Below are positions 55,990-64,000 of a stretch of 64,000 nucleotides of DNA, one piece after another. The notes under the pieces are model-generated. The model was not told the origin of the DNA and ran no database searches. It worked only from the letters and a program-made list of their open reading frames with translations. Numbering within the stretch: position 1 is the stretch's first letter; the number at the start of each line of letters is the position of its first letter. The stretch is from Methylomarinovum caldicuralii (GTDB lineage Bacteria > Pseudomonadota > Gammaproteobacteria > Methylococcales > Methylothermaceae): assembly GCF_033126985.1 (NCBI RefSeq), contig NZ_AP024714.1, positions 1,938,990 to 2,002,989 on the forward strand, given 5' to 3'. Position numbers and translations under genes: made by a program.

Positions 55990-56531
55990 CCGCTGAGCGG
56001 CCATCGGTAGCGCTCGGAACGCAGGAACCAGTCGGGAGAGAAATAGGCCTGGGGACGCAACGCCCAGGGAAGCCGTTCGATGTTCAGCCGCACCCGGACG
56101 CTGGCGTAACCGCGGCGGGGAAACCGGGGCGACGGTGGCGGCAGCGCGATGGCCTCCAGCCGTCCCAGCGCCGCCAGGGCGGCATCGAGACGGGGAAAAC
56201 TGCGCTGGAAACGGTGGGTTTCGTCCACCACCCGGTAAACCTGGGCCAGCGGATAGTATTGCAGCCGGAAGTCCAGCGCCCGGCACCACAGGGTTTGGTC
56301 CCAGAGGCTGCGGCGGGACCGGTGGATGCAGGTATCGACGGTCAGCACCAGGGGAACTCCGTGACGCAGGGCGTCGATCAGGGTGGGACTGAAGCGGTAG
56401 TCGATGGCGGCGCTCAACAGCGTCAGCTCCCCTTCGCGCGCCAGGCTGGCCTGGCGGATGCGGAAGCCGTAGTCCCCGGCCGCCGTTACCGACAGCGTCC
56501 ACACGCCCAGGAGCAGTCCAATCAGGCGCAT
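55986..56531 (-). CDS. DUF4390 exported protein
   Basis: A 181-residue protein with a signal peptide ([18 protein letters not shown]). The mature part has FSPTLIDALRHGVPLVLTVD and FSPDWFLRSERYRWPL, the DUF4390 pattern. Function unknown. Wedged between rsmB and ntrY with overlaps on both sides, as in many proteobacteria; a role in the NtrY signal is possible but unproved. Confidence 0.88.
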   Translation of the reverse strand: MRLIGLLLGVWTLSVTAAGDYGFRIRQASLAREGELTLLSAAIDYRFSPTLIDALRHGVPLVLTVDTCIHRSRRSLWDQTLWCRALDFRLQYYPLAQVYRVVDETHRFQRSFPRLDAALAALGRLEAIALPPPSPRFPRRGYASVRVRLNIERLPWALRPQAYFSPDWFLRSERYRWPLSG

Positions 56532-57820
56532 CGCTCCAGGCGGGCGTAGTAGAAACCGTCCATTTCCCGTTCCCCCGGCAGGATCTGGCGGCCGGGATCG
56601 CTTTCCCGGCCCCAGTCGGCATTGATGGGGATGACCCGGGCATCCTCCCGGGCAGCGAGGAAGGCGGTCAGCCGGCCGGCGTTTTCCTCGGGCAGGATCG
56701 AGCAGGTGGCGTAAACCAGACAGCCGCCCTCCCGCAGCAGGGGCCAGCACGCCGCCAGCATCTCCGCCTGGGTGCGCGCCAGCGCGGCGATGTCGGCATC
56801 CCGGCGCAGCAACTTGATGTCCGGATGACGGCGGATCACCCCGGTGGCGGAACAGGGGGCGTCGATGAGGATGCGGTCGAAGGGGCGGCTGTCCCACCAG
56901 TCCCGGGGACGGCGGGCATCGCCGCAAACCAGGGTCACCGGGGTGTCGAAGCCTCCGCGCTGAAGGTTCTCCCGCACTTTTTCCAGGCGTTCGGCCGCGG
57001 CATCGACGGCGACCAGCTCCGCCAGACCGGGGCAGATCTCGAGCATGTGCGCGCTCTTGCCGCCGGGGGCGGCACACAGGTCGAGCACCCGCTGCCCGGG
57101 GCGCAGATCCAGCAGCGAGGCGGCCAGCTGGGCGGCGGCGTCCTGCACCGAAACCCAGCCTTCCGCGAATCCCGGCAGGGCTTCCACCGGCACCGGCCGG
57201 GAAAGGATCAGCGCCGCTGGTACGCCGGGCACGGGCCGGGCCTCCAGGCCCGCCTGGGCCAGGTGCCGCCGATAGGCATCCGGCTCGATGCGCTGCAGGT
57301 TGACCCGCAGGGTCATCGGCGCCTGGCGGTTGTTGGCCTGGAGGATGCTCAAGGCATCCTCCGGCCAGGCCGCCTCGATCCGCCGCCGCAGCCAGGCCGG
57401 ATGGCTGTAGGCAGCTTCGTAATCACCGTCGGCGGCCGCCTCCAATTCGTCGCGGCGGCGCAGATAATTTCGCAGCACGGCGTTGAGCAACGACCGGGCC
57501 CAGGCCTTGCGGCGGCCGGCGGCGGCCACGCTTTCGGCCACAGCTGCATGGGGCTTGACCGCCATGTGACCCAGCTGGGCCAATCCTACCAGCGCCAGAG
57601 CCCGGATCCGACGGTCTTTCAGCGGCTTGGCGAGCAGCTGGCGGAGGATGAAATCGAGACGGTGATACCAGCGCACCGTGGTGTAGCACGCCGCCTGCAC
57701 CCAGGCGCGGTCGCGCCCGCCCAGATCCTGCGGCACGATCGCCGCCAGCGCTTCGTCCAGTGCTTGGCCTTCCTCGACCCGGCGCACCACATCGGCCGCA
57801 AGGCGGCGCAGACGGCTCAC
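56522..57820 (-). CDS. rsmB: 16S rRNA (cytosine-967-C5)-methyltransferase
   Basis: A 432-residue rRNA methyltransferase. An N-terminal NusB-like helical domain precedes the catalytic domain: AdoMet site [20 protein letters not shown], catalytic Cys in [20 protein letters not shown] and the second Cys in [20 protein letters not shown]. The start is the GTG at 57820 overlapping the fmt stop (GTGA). Confidence 0.95.
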   Translation of the reverse strand: MSRLRRLAADVVRRVEEGQALDEALAAIVPQDLGGRDRAWVQAACYTTVRWYHRLDFILRQLLAKPLKDRRIRALALVGLAQLGHMAVKPHAAVAESVAAAGRRKAWARSLLNAVLRNYLRRRDELEAAADGDYEAAYSHPAWLRRRIEAAWPEDALSILQANNRQAPMTLRVNLQRIEPDAYRRHLAQAGLEARPVPGVPAALILSRPVPVEALPGFAEGWVSVQDAAAQLAASLLDLRPGQRVLDLCAAPGGKSAHMLEICPGLAELVAVDAAAERLEKVRENLQRGGFDTPVTLVCGDARRPRDWWDSRPFDRILIDAPCSATGVIRRHPDIKLLRRDADIAALARTQAEMLAACWPLLREGGCLVYATCSILPEENAGRLTAFLAAREDARVIPINADWGRESDPGRQILPGEREMDGFYYARLERCA

Positions 57821-58740
57821 TGCAGTTGCAACCCCTGGCACGGGTGGGCATTGACGAAAGCGGCGGCCGGCAGACGGCGGCCGCCGGGAAGCTGAACCTC
57901 CAGCAGCCGCAGGCGCCCTTCCCCGCACGCCACCTCCAGCCCCTTGCGGGCGAGGACGACGGTGCCCGGCTCGGCCCCGGCGGGCCGGTCCAAGGGTTCC
58001 GCCTGCCAGATGCGCAGCACCTGATCCTGAAACCGGGTCCAGGCCACCGGCCAGGTATTGAAGGCCCGCACCGCCCGGTCCAGTTCCCAGGCCGAACGCC
58101 GCCAGTCCAGACGGGCTTCCTCTTTGGTGATCTTGGCCGCATACGTGGCTTCGGCCTCGTTCTGCGGTTCCGCCTCGATCCGGCCGGCGGCCAGCGCCGG
58201 CAGGACTTCCCGCAGCGCCTCGGCCCCCAGGCGGGCCAGGCGATCGTGCAATCGCCCGGCGGTTTCCCGCAGGCCGATGGGCGTGGCCTTCTTCAACAGC
58301 ATCGGCCCGGCATCCAGGGCCTCGACCACCTGCATGATGGTGACGCCGGTTTCCCGGTCGCCGGCGAGGATGGCGCGCTGGATCGGCGCCGCGCCGCGCC
58401 AGCGCGGCAGCAGGGAGGCATGGACGTTGATGGCTCCCAGGGTGGGGATCTCCAGCACTTCCCGGGGCAGGATCAGGCCATAGGCGGCGACCACCAGCAG
58501 GTCCGGCCTGAGGCAGGCGAAAGTTTCGATGGCATCCGGATCGCGCAGGGTCCGGGGCTGATGCAGCGGGAGCCGGTGCTGCAGGGCCAGCTGCTTGACC
58601 GGGCTCGGACGCAGCCGGCGCCCGCGCCCGGCAGGGCGGTCCGGCTGGGTATAGACGGCGACGACCTCATGCCCCGAGGCCAGCAAAGCCTCGAGGCTGG
58701 GGACGGCGAACTGCGGCGTGCCGGCGAAGACGATACGCAT
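57817..58740 (-). CDS. fmt: Methionyl-tRNA formyltransferase
   Basis: A 307-residue enzyme that formylates initiator Met-t[23 protein letters not shown] at the start, formyl-THF site [20 protein letters not shown] with the following [18 protein letters not shown]. The ATG at 58740 overlaps the def stop by one base. Confidence 0.97.
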   Translation of the reverse strand: MRIVFAGTPQFAVPSLEALLASGHEVVAVYTQPDRPAGRGRRLRPSPVKQLALQHRLPLHQPRTLRDPDAIETFACLRPDLLVVAAYGLILPREVLEIPTLGAINVHASLLPRWRGAAPIQRAILAGDRETGVTIMQVVEALDAGPMLLKKATPIGLRETAGRLHDRLARLGAEALREVLPALAAGRIEAEPQNEAEATYAAKITKEEARLDWRRSAWELDRAVRAFNTWPVAWTRFQDQVLRIWQAEPLDRPAGAEPGTVVLARKGLEVACGEGRLRLLEVQLPGGRRLPAAAFVNAHPCQGLQLQ

Positions 58741-59270
58741 CAGATGACGGCGGCCGCCGGGGTTTTCTCGCGGCTTTGGCGTTTGGCCTTGATCAGTTTC
58801 TTGCGGATGCGCTGGCGCTTGAGGGGCGAGAGATAATCGACGAACAGCTTGCCGTCCAGGTGGTCGATCTCGTGCTGGATGCACACCGCAAGCAAACCGT
58901 CGGCCTCCAGTTCGAAGGGATTTCCCTCACGATCGAGGGCCTTCACCTTGATGCGCTCGGCGCGGCGCACCTTCTCGAAGATCCCCGGCACCGACAGGCA
59001 ACCCTCCTCCTGCTCACAGGCCCCGTCGCGTTCGAGGATCTCCGGATTGATGAGACACAGGGGCCGATCCTTGTCCTCGGAGACGTCGATGACGATCACC
59101 CGCTTGGGCACGTTCACCTGGGTCGCCGCCAGGCCCACGCCGGGCGCCGCATACATGGTTTCGAACATGTCGTCCACCAGACGGCGGATCTCGCCGTCCA
59201 CCGCCGCCACCGGCAGCGCCTTCTTGCGCAGGCGCTCGTCGGGAAATTCCAGAATCTCCAAGCGGGCCAT
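58740..59270 (-). CDS. def: Peptide deformylase
   Basis: A 176-residue metalloprotease that removes the formyl group from nascent peptides. All three motifs are present: GVGLAATQV near residue 43, EEGCLSVPG with the metal Cys, and [12 protein letters not shown] with the two His and catalytic Glu. First gene of def-fmt-rsmB-DUF4390-ntrYX-trkAH. Confidence 0.97.
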   Translation of the reverse strand: MARLEILEFPDERLRKKALPVAAVDGEIRRLVDDMFETMYAAPGVGLAATQVNVPKRVIVIDVSEDKDRPLCLINPEILERDGACEQEEGCLSVPGIFEKVRRAERIKVKALDREGNPFELEADGLLAVCIQHEIDHLDGKLFVDYLSPLKRQRIRKKLIKAKRQSREKTPAAAVI

Positions 59271-59328
59271 GGTTTGAATCCTCACAGTGCTGTTTGCCTG
59301 GCATTCTAGCCGAATTGATCTAGACTTT

Positions 59329-59351
59329 GAACGACACCCTTGGAGTCGTTC
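59329..59351. repeat. Inverted repeat in the def/LysM divergent spacer
   Basis: GAACGAC and GTCGTTC, 7-bp perfect arms with a 9-base loop, just upstream of the LysM gene. A leader hairpin or an operator is possible. Confidence 0.4.
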
Positions 59352-59412
59352 CTGAATACGGACCGGAGCCATGAACCAAAGTTTCTTCGCCCGCACTGGA
59401 GGGATCGCCGTC

Positions 59413-60465
59413 ATGCACCGCCTTCGCCGTTTCTGTCTCGTCCTCGTGCTCGGCTGCTGTATTGCCGCCATCCAGGCCGCCGAGGTGCCCCTGGCGGCTG
59501 ACCATCCGCAGCGCTACACCGTCGTCAAGGGCGATACCCTGTGGGACATCGCCGCCCGGTTTCTGAAAAATCCCTGGGACTGGCCCAAAATTTGGAAGGC
59601 CAACCCCCAAATCAAGAACCCGCACTGGATCTATCCCGGCGATGTCCTGGTGCTGCAATTCGACAACGGCCGCCCCTATCTGACCCTGCAGCGGGGAAAT
59701 CCGCCGCCCGGGGTGGAGAAGCTGGAACCTGCCATCCGCGAGCGTCCCGTCACACAGGCGATCCCGACCATCCCTTACGAGGCGGTGCGCCAGTTCCTCA
59801 CCACCCCCAAGGTGGTCAGCCGGGAGGAGCTGGAGACCGCGCCTTACATCATCAGCCTGGCGGACAATCGCCTCATCGGCGGCAGCGGTGACACCCTCTA
59901 CGTCCGCCGCTTCCCTAAAAACGCCGCCGAGGGCAGTTACACCGTGTTCCGCCCTGACGATGCCATCCGCGACCCGGAAACCGAGGAAATCCTCGGCTAC
60001 AACGCCCTCTACGTCGCCGACAGCCACCTGCGGCAGCGAGGTGATCCGGCCGTGCTGGAGGTGGACCGCAGCGTCCGCGAGATCCTGGTGGGTGACCGGC
60101 TGCTGCCGGTGGGCACCGCGCAGCTGGCGCTGGACTACTATCCACAGCCGGCCCCGAAATCGGTGCGCGGCCACATCGTCAAGGTGCTCGACGGCGTCTC
60201 CCAGATCGGTCAGTACGCGCTGGTGGTCATCGACCGCGGCACGCACGACGGCCTACAAAAGGGGCATGTCCTGAAGGTCTGGCGCCACGGGGTCAAGGTG
60301 CTGGACAATCTGGAGCGCCGTGCGTCGGAATGGGTCACCCTGCCGGACGAGGAAGAGGGCTGGGTGATGGTCTTCCGTCCCTTCGAACGGGTCAGTTACG
60401 GTATCGTCATGAAAGCGACGCGCGCCATTCACCTCGGCGATCTGGTCACCGCCCCGGACGCTTGA
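59413..60465 (+). CDS. Exported LysM-domain protein
   Basis: A 350-residue secreted or periplasmic protein. The signal peptide is [20 protein letters not shown], followed by a LysM peptidoglycan-binding domain ([20 protein letters not shown], then [19 protein letters not shown]). The C-terminal 230 residues are a conserved domain of unknown role found with LysM beside dprA. I prefer the ATG at 59413 (GGAGG 10 bases upstream); an ATG at 59371 would add 14 residues. Divergent from def and overlapping dprA. Confidence 0.88.
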   Translation: MHRLRRFCLVLVLGCCIAAIQAAEVPLAADHPQRYTVVKGDTLWDIAARFLKNPWDWPKIWKANPQIKNPHWIYPGDVLVLQFDNGRPYLTLQRGNPPPGVEKLEPAIRERPVTQAIPTIPYEAVRQFLTTPKVVSREELETAPYIISLADNRLIGGSGDTLYVRRFPKNAAEGSYTVFRPDDAIRDPETEEILGYNALYVADSHLRQRGDPAVLEVDRSVREILVGDRLLPVGTAQLALDYYPQPAPKSVRGHIVKVLDGVSQIGQYALVVIDRGTHDGLQKGHVLKVWRHGVKVLDNLERRASEWVTLPDEEEGWVMVFRPFERVSYGIVMKATRAIHLGDLVTAPDA

Positions 60466-61559
60466 ACCAAGACGACCTGCGCTGCTGGCTCGCCCTGACC
60501 CAGACCCCGGGTCTGGGCGGCCAGCGCATCACCGCCCTGCTGCGCCATTTCCCCTCCCCGGCGGCGGTCTTCCAGCAGCCCGCCGCCGTCCTGCGGGAAC
60601 TGGGCCTGCCCCACGCCACCATCGACGCCCTCTTGTCTCCCCGCTGGGAACAGGTCGAACGCAGCCTGCAGTGGGGACAGCAACCCGGCTGCCACATCCT
60701 GCCGTTGCCGGATCCGCGCTATCCGCCGCAGCTGAGAACCATCCCCTCCCCGCCGCCGGTGCTGTTCGTGCGCGGCGATGCGGCACTGCTGCAACGGCCC
60801 CAGATCGCCATCGTCGGCAGCCGCCATCCCACCGCCGGCGGCCGCCGGACCGCCGAATCCTTCGCCACCGAGCTGGCCGCCCTGGGGCTGGTGGTCACCA
60901 GCGGCCTGGCCTTGGGGATCGATGCCGCCGCCCATCGCGGGGCCCTGCGCGGCGGCACCACCGTCGCTGTCATCGGCACCGGACCCGACCGCGTCTATCC
61001 CGCCCGCCACAAGCAGTTGGCAGGCGAAATTGCCAGCGGCGGGGCGATCGTGTCAGAATTCCCGCCTGGCACGCCGGTGCGGGCCCAGCATTTTCCCCGG
61101 CGCAACCGGATCATGGCCGGTCTCTCCCTCGGCACCCTGGTGGTGGAGGCAGCCCGCCACAGCGGTTCCCTGATCACCGCCCGCTGCGCCCTGGAACAGG
61201 GCCGCGAGGTGCTGGCGGTCCCCGGCGACATTCACAATCCCCAGACCAAGGGCTGCAATGCACTGATCCGCGACGGCGCCCACCTGGTGGAAACCGTGGA
61301 GGACATCATCACCGCCCTCGGCCTGCTTGCCACATCCCCACCGATCGCCGACAATCCCCCGGCGGTGACGCCCAGCGATGAACTTGACGACGATTATCGG
61401 GACTTATTGGCTAAAATCGATTACGCTCCCACCTCAGTGGACCAATTGGTGGAACGCACCGGCATGACGCCGGAGGATCTGGCCTCGATGCTGCTGATCC
61501 TCGAACTGGAAGGTCACATCGCCGCGGCTGCAGGCGGGTGTTATCAACGGATTCGTTAA
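60462..61559 (+). CDS. dprA: DNA processing protein DprA
   Basis: A 365-residue Rossmann-like protein that loads RecA on incoming single-stranded DNA during transformation. [20 protein letters not shown] near residue 115, [19 protein letters not shown] and the phosphate loop [20 protein letters not shown]; a C-terminal winged-helix domain follows ([20 protein letters not shown]). The start is the TTG at 60462, overlapping the LysM stop (TTGA). No other competence gene is in the window. Confidence 0.94.
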   Translation: MNQDDLRCWLALTQTPGLGGQRITALLRHFPSPAAVFQQPAAVLRELGLPHATIDALLSPRWEQVERSLQWGQQPGCHILPLPDPRYPPQLRTIPSPPPVLFVRGDAALLQRPQIAIVGSRHPTAGGRRTAESFATELAALGLVVTSGLALGIDAAAHRGALRGGTTVAVIGTGPDRVYPARHKQLAGEIASGGAIVSEFPPGTPVRAQHFPRRNRIMAGLSLGTLVVEAARHSGSLITARCALEQGREVLAVPGDIHNPQTKGCNALIRDGAHLVETVEDIITALGLLATSPPIADNPPAVTPSDELDDDYRDLLAKIDYAPTSVDQLVERTGMTPEDLASMLLILELEGHIAAAAGGCYQRIR

Positions 61560-61586
61560 TCGGCCCACGGCCCAGGAAAAAATGCC

Positions 61587-62051
61587 ATGAAAGAAAACGT
61601 GTTTGACGTGTTGCTGTACCTGTTCGAGAACTACATGGACGAAGATCCGGAACGCATGCCCGATCCGGATTCGCTCCGCAACGAACTGGTCGCCGCCGGT
61701 TTTCCCGAGCGCGACATCGACAAGGCGTTCGGATGGCTGGAATCGCTCACCTGCGGCCAGCCGATCCAGACCACCATGCCCACCTTCCGCATCTACGCGC
61801 CGGAGGAACAGGCCAAACTGAATCAGGAATGCCGCGGGCTGCTGCTGTTTCTGGAACAAACCGGTATCCTCACCCCGTCTAACCGGGAACTGGTGATCGA
61901 CCGGGCCATGGCGCTCAGCGCCGAGGAACTGACCCTGGAAAACCTCAAATGGATCGTCCTCATGGTGCTGTTCAGCCAGCCGGACCAGGAGGCGGCCTTC
62001 GCCCGCATGGAAGACCTGGTCTACGGCACCACGCCGGTCGCCCTGCACTGA
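61587..62051 (+). CDS. smg: Smg family protein (DUF494)
   Basis: A 154-residue protein of unknown function, conserved next to dprA and topA. The start MKENVFDVLLYLFENYMDED and the middle CRGLLLFLEQTGILTPSNRE are characteristic. Normal length and position. Confidence 0.92.
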   Translation: MKENVFDVLLYLFENYMDEDPERMPDPDSLRNELVAAGFPERDIDKAFGWLESLTCGQPIQTTMPTFRIYAPEEQAKLNQECRGLLLFLEQTGILTPSNRELVIDRAMALSAEELTLENLKWIVLMVLFSQPDQEAAFARMEDLVYGTTPVALH

Positions 62052-62079
62052 TTTTTTCAACCGAACCCATCCGAACCGA

Positions 62080-64000
62080 ATGGCTCAGAATCTCGTCATC
62101 GTCGAATCGCCCGCCAAGGCGAAAACCATCGCCAAATACCTGGGGCCCGGCTTCAAGGTCCTGGCCTCCTACGGGCACGTGCGCGATCTCGTCCCCAAGG
62201 AGGGGGCGGTCGATCCCGAGCGCGATTTCGCGATGAAATACGAACTCATCGACAAGAACAAAAAGCACGTCCAGACCCTGAAGCAGGCGGCCAAGCAGGC
62301 CGACGCCCTCTTCCTTGCCACCGACCCGGACCGCGAGGGCGAGGCGATCTCCTGGCACATTCTGGAGATCCTCAAGCAGGACAAGTCCATCAAGGACAAA
62401 CCCGCCCACCGCATCGTGTTCCACGAGATCACCCAGCGGGCGGTGCAGGAGGCGCTGAAAAATCCCGGCGAGATCTCCATGAATCTGGTCAACGCCCAGC
62501 AGGCGCGCCGGGCGCTGGACTATCTGGTGGGCTTCAACCTGTCGCCACTGCTGTGGCGCAAGATCCGCCGCGGACTTTCCGCCGGCCGGGTGCAGAGCCC
62601 GGCGCTGCGGATGATCGTCGAACGCGAGATCGAGATCGAGAACTTCGAGCCCCAGGAATACTGGACCATCGAAGCCGCCTGCAAAGCCGAGGAAAAGCCC
62701 TTCAAAGCCCGCCTGCTGCAGTACCAGGGCGAAAAGGTCAAGCAGTTCAGTTTCACCGACGCCGACCAGGCCCATCAGGTGCGCCGGACCCTGCTGGATC
62801 TGGCCCAGGGCCGGCTCACCGTGGTCAAGGTGGAAAAGAAGCAGCGCCGCCGCAACCCGGCGCCGCCCTTCATTACCTCCACCCTGCAGCAGGAGGCGGC
62901 GCGCAAGCTCGGCTTCACCACCCGCCGCACCATGTCGGTGGCCCAGCAGCTGTACGAGGGCATCGACATCGGCGGCGAGACCGTCGGTCTCATCACCTAC
63001 ATGCGTACCGACTCCACCCAGCTGGCCCAGGAGGCGGTGGCGGAGATCCGCGACCTGATCGCTTCAGTGTACGGCAAGGACAACCTGCCGCCCAAGCCGC
63101 GGGTGTTCAAGGCCAAATCCAAGAACGCCCAGGAGGCCCACGAGGCCATCCGTCCCACCTCGGTGGGGCGCTTGCCGGAGCAGGTCAAGCCGTACCTGAC
63201 GGCGGAGCAGTACAAGCTCTACGATCTGATCTGGAAGCGCACCGTCGCCTGCCAGATGATCCACGCCACCCTGAACACCGTAGCGGTGGACCTGGCCTGT
63301 GGCAACGAGGACAACCTGTTCCGCGCCACCGGCTCCACCATCGCCCATCCGGGCTTCATGGCGGTGTACCAGGAAGGCAAGGACGACGGCAGCGGAGAGG
63401 ACGGTGACAAAATCCTGCCGCCGCTGCGGGAAGGCCAGCAGGTGGCCCTGGAGGACATCCTCGCCGACCAGCACTTCACCGAACCGCCGCCCCGCTACAC
63501 CGAGGCCAGTCTGGTGAAGGCGCTGGAGGAATACGGCATCGGCCGTCCCTCCACCTACGCCAGCATCATCTCCACCCTGCTCAACCGCGAATACGTGGTG
63601 CTGGAGAACAAGCGCTTCAAGCCCACCGACATCGGCCGCATCGTCAACAAGTTCCTGACCGAGCACTTCACCCGCTACGTGGACTATCACTTCACCGCCG
63701 GATTGGAGGACGAGCTCGATGCGGTGTCGCGCGGCGAGAAGAAGTGGATCGGGCTGCTGAAGCACTTCTGGGAACCCTTCAAGCGCCTGGTGCTGGACAA
63801 GGACAGCAGCGTCCAGCGCAAGGACGTCACCCAGGAGGCCCTGGACGAAAAGTGCCCCGAGTGCGGCGGCCAGCTGTCCATCCGCCTGGGACGCAACGGC
63901 CGTTTCATCGGCTGCACCAACTTCCCCGAGTGCAAGTACACCCGCAACCTGGACAGCGACGGCAAGGCCCAGGAACCGGAAACCCTGGACCGCCAGTGCC
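62080..64000 (+). CDS. topA: DNA topoisomerase I (5' part, cut by window edge)
   Basis: About 640 residues are present from the ATG at 62080. TOPRIM domain: LVIVESPAKAKTIAKYLGPG at the start and ATDPDREGEAISWHILEIL near residue 85. The catalytic Tyr is in GLITYMRTDSTQLAQEAV near 309. The first C-terminal zinc-ribbon begins CPECGGQLSIRLGRNGRFIG with CTNFPECKYT. The type IA enzyme relaxes negative supercoils. The remaining zinc domains lie beyond the window. Confidence 0.97.
   Translation, partial: MAQNLVIVESPAKAKTIAKYLGPGFKVLASYGHVRDLVPKEGAVDPERDFAMKYELIDKNKKHVQTLKQAAKQADALFLATDPDREGEAISWHILEILKQDKSIKDKPAHRIVFHEITQRAVQEALKNPGEISMNLVNAQQARRALDYLVGFNLSPLLWRKIRRGLSAGRVQSPALRMIVEREIEIENFEPQEYWTIEAACKAEEKPFKARLLQYQGEKVKQFSFTDADQAHQVRRTLLDLAQGRLTVVKVEKKQRRRNPAPPFITSTLQQEAARKLGFTTRRTMSVAQQLYEGIDIGGETVGLITYMRTDSTQLAQEAVAEIRDLIASVYGKDNLPPKPRVFKAKSKNAQEAHEAIRPTSVGRLPEQVKPYLTAEQYKLYDLIWKRTVACQMIHATLNTVAVDLACGNEDNLFRATGSTIAHPGFMAVYQEGKDDGSGEDGDKILPPLREGQQVALEDILADQHFTEPPPRYTEASLVKALEEYGIGRPSTYASIISTLLNREYVVLENKRFKPTDIGRIVNKFLTEHFTRYVDYHFTAGLEDELDAVSRGEKKWIGLLKHFWEPFKRLVLDKDSSVQRKDVTQEALDEKCPECGGQLSIRLGRNGRFIGCTNFPECKYTRNLDSDGKAQEPETLDRQC

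Noticed and set aside
53815-56643. A longer NtrY frame starting upstream of 55989
   Set aside because: The extension is Arg/Pro-rich and antisense-like, and it would overlap all of the DUF4390 gene. The ATGA junction at 55986-55989 gives the normal start.

Overview
The window is a GC-rich, gene-dense bacterial chromosome segment. It most resembles a gammaproteobacterial methanotroph or methylotroph (Methylococcales-like). The main evidence is a complete formylmethanofuran/tetrahydromethanopterin formyl-transfer cluster (fhcB, fhcA, fhcD, fhcC), the orders rpsU-yqeY-dnaG-rpoD and dprA/LysM//def-fmt-rsmB-DUF4390-ntrY-ntrX-trkA-trkH, and two PEP-CTERM surface proteins. The species assignment is inference: no rRNA or methane monooxygenase gene is present.

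Layout. 1-2.9 kb (minus): xerD (cut by the window edge), ogt and the ribosomal/tRNA-modification operon rpsP-rimM-trmD-rplS with its terminator. 2.9-8.4 kb (minus): rubredoxin, a 1233-residue multi-module flavin/Fe-S oxidoreductase, a DUF1992 protein and trpS. 8.5-12.6 kb (plus): a coiled-coil membrane protein, speA, a beta-hydroxyacid dehydrogenase and a PEP-CTERM protein. 12.6-20.5 kb (mostly minus): rimO, a VWA/PEP-CTERM protein, a YyaL-type protein fused to a DsbD-like domain, a candidate plus-strand small RNA, an AIM24-like gene, dapE and dapD. 20.5-26.6 kb: an NlpC/P60 lipoprotein gene broken by an amber codon, then the fhc operon with an extra DUF3592-like membrane gene inside it and a second small membrane-protein gene downstream.

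26.7-34.9 kb is the accessory region. It holds a truncated ISAs1-family copy abutting a yidC-like gene fragment, tRNA-Arg(CCU), and an integrated element bounded by a 49-bp direct repeat of the 3' half of tRNA-Ile(CAU). That element carries a tyrosine integrase, a YoeB-type toxin with an unusual antitoxin, a hypothetical gene and an IS481-family insertion. Then come the intact tRNA-Ile(CAU), rpoD, and a complete second ISAs1 copy that landed exactly at the 3' end of dnaG.

34.9-64 kb returns to housekeeping genes: dnaG, yqeY and rpsU; divergent tsaD; plsY; folB-folK with a pteridine-reductase-like gene; a chain hisB-H-A-F-I-E, tatA-B-C, gspG, tauE; typA with rhodanese and methyltransferase genes; trkH, trkA, ntrX, ntrY, DUF4390, rsmB, fmt, def; and divergent LysM, dprA, smg and topA (cut by the window edge).

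The fhc genes form the formyl-transfer and formate-releasing part of H4MPT-linked formaldehyde oxidation. Many gene pairs overlap by ATGA, TGATG or GTGA junctions, so translational coupling looks common here.
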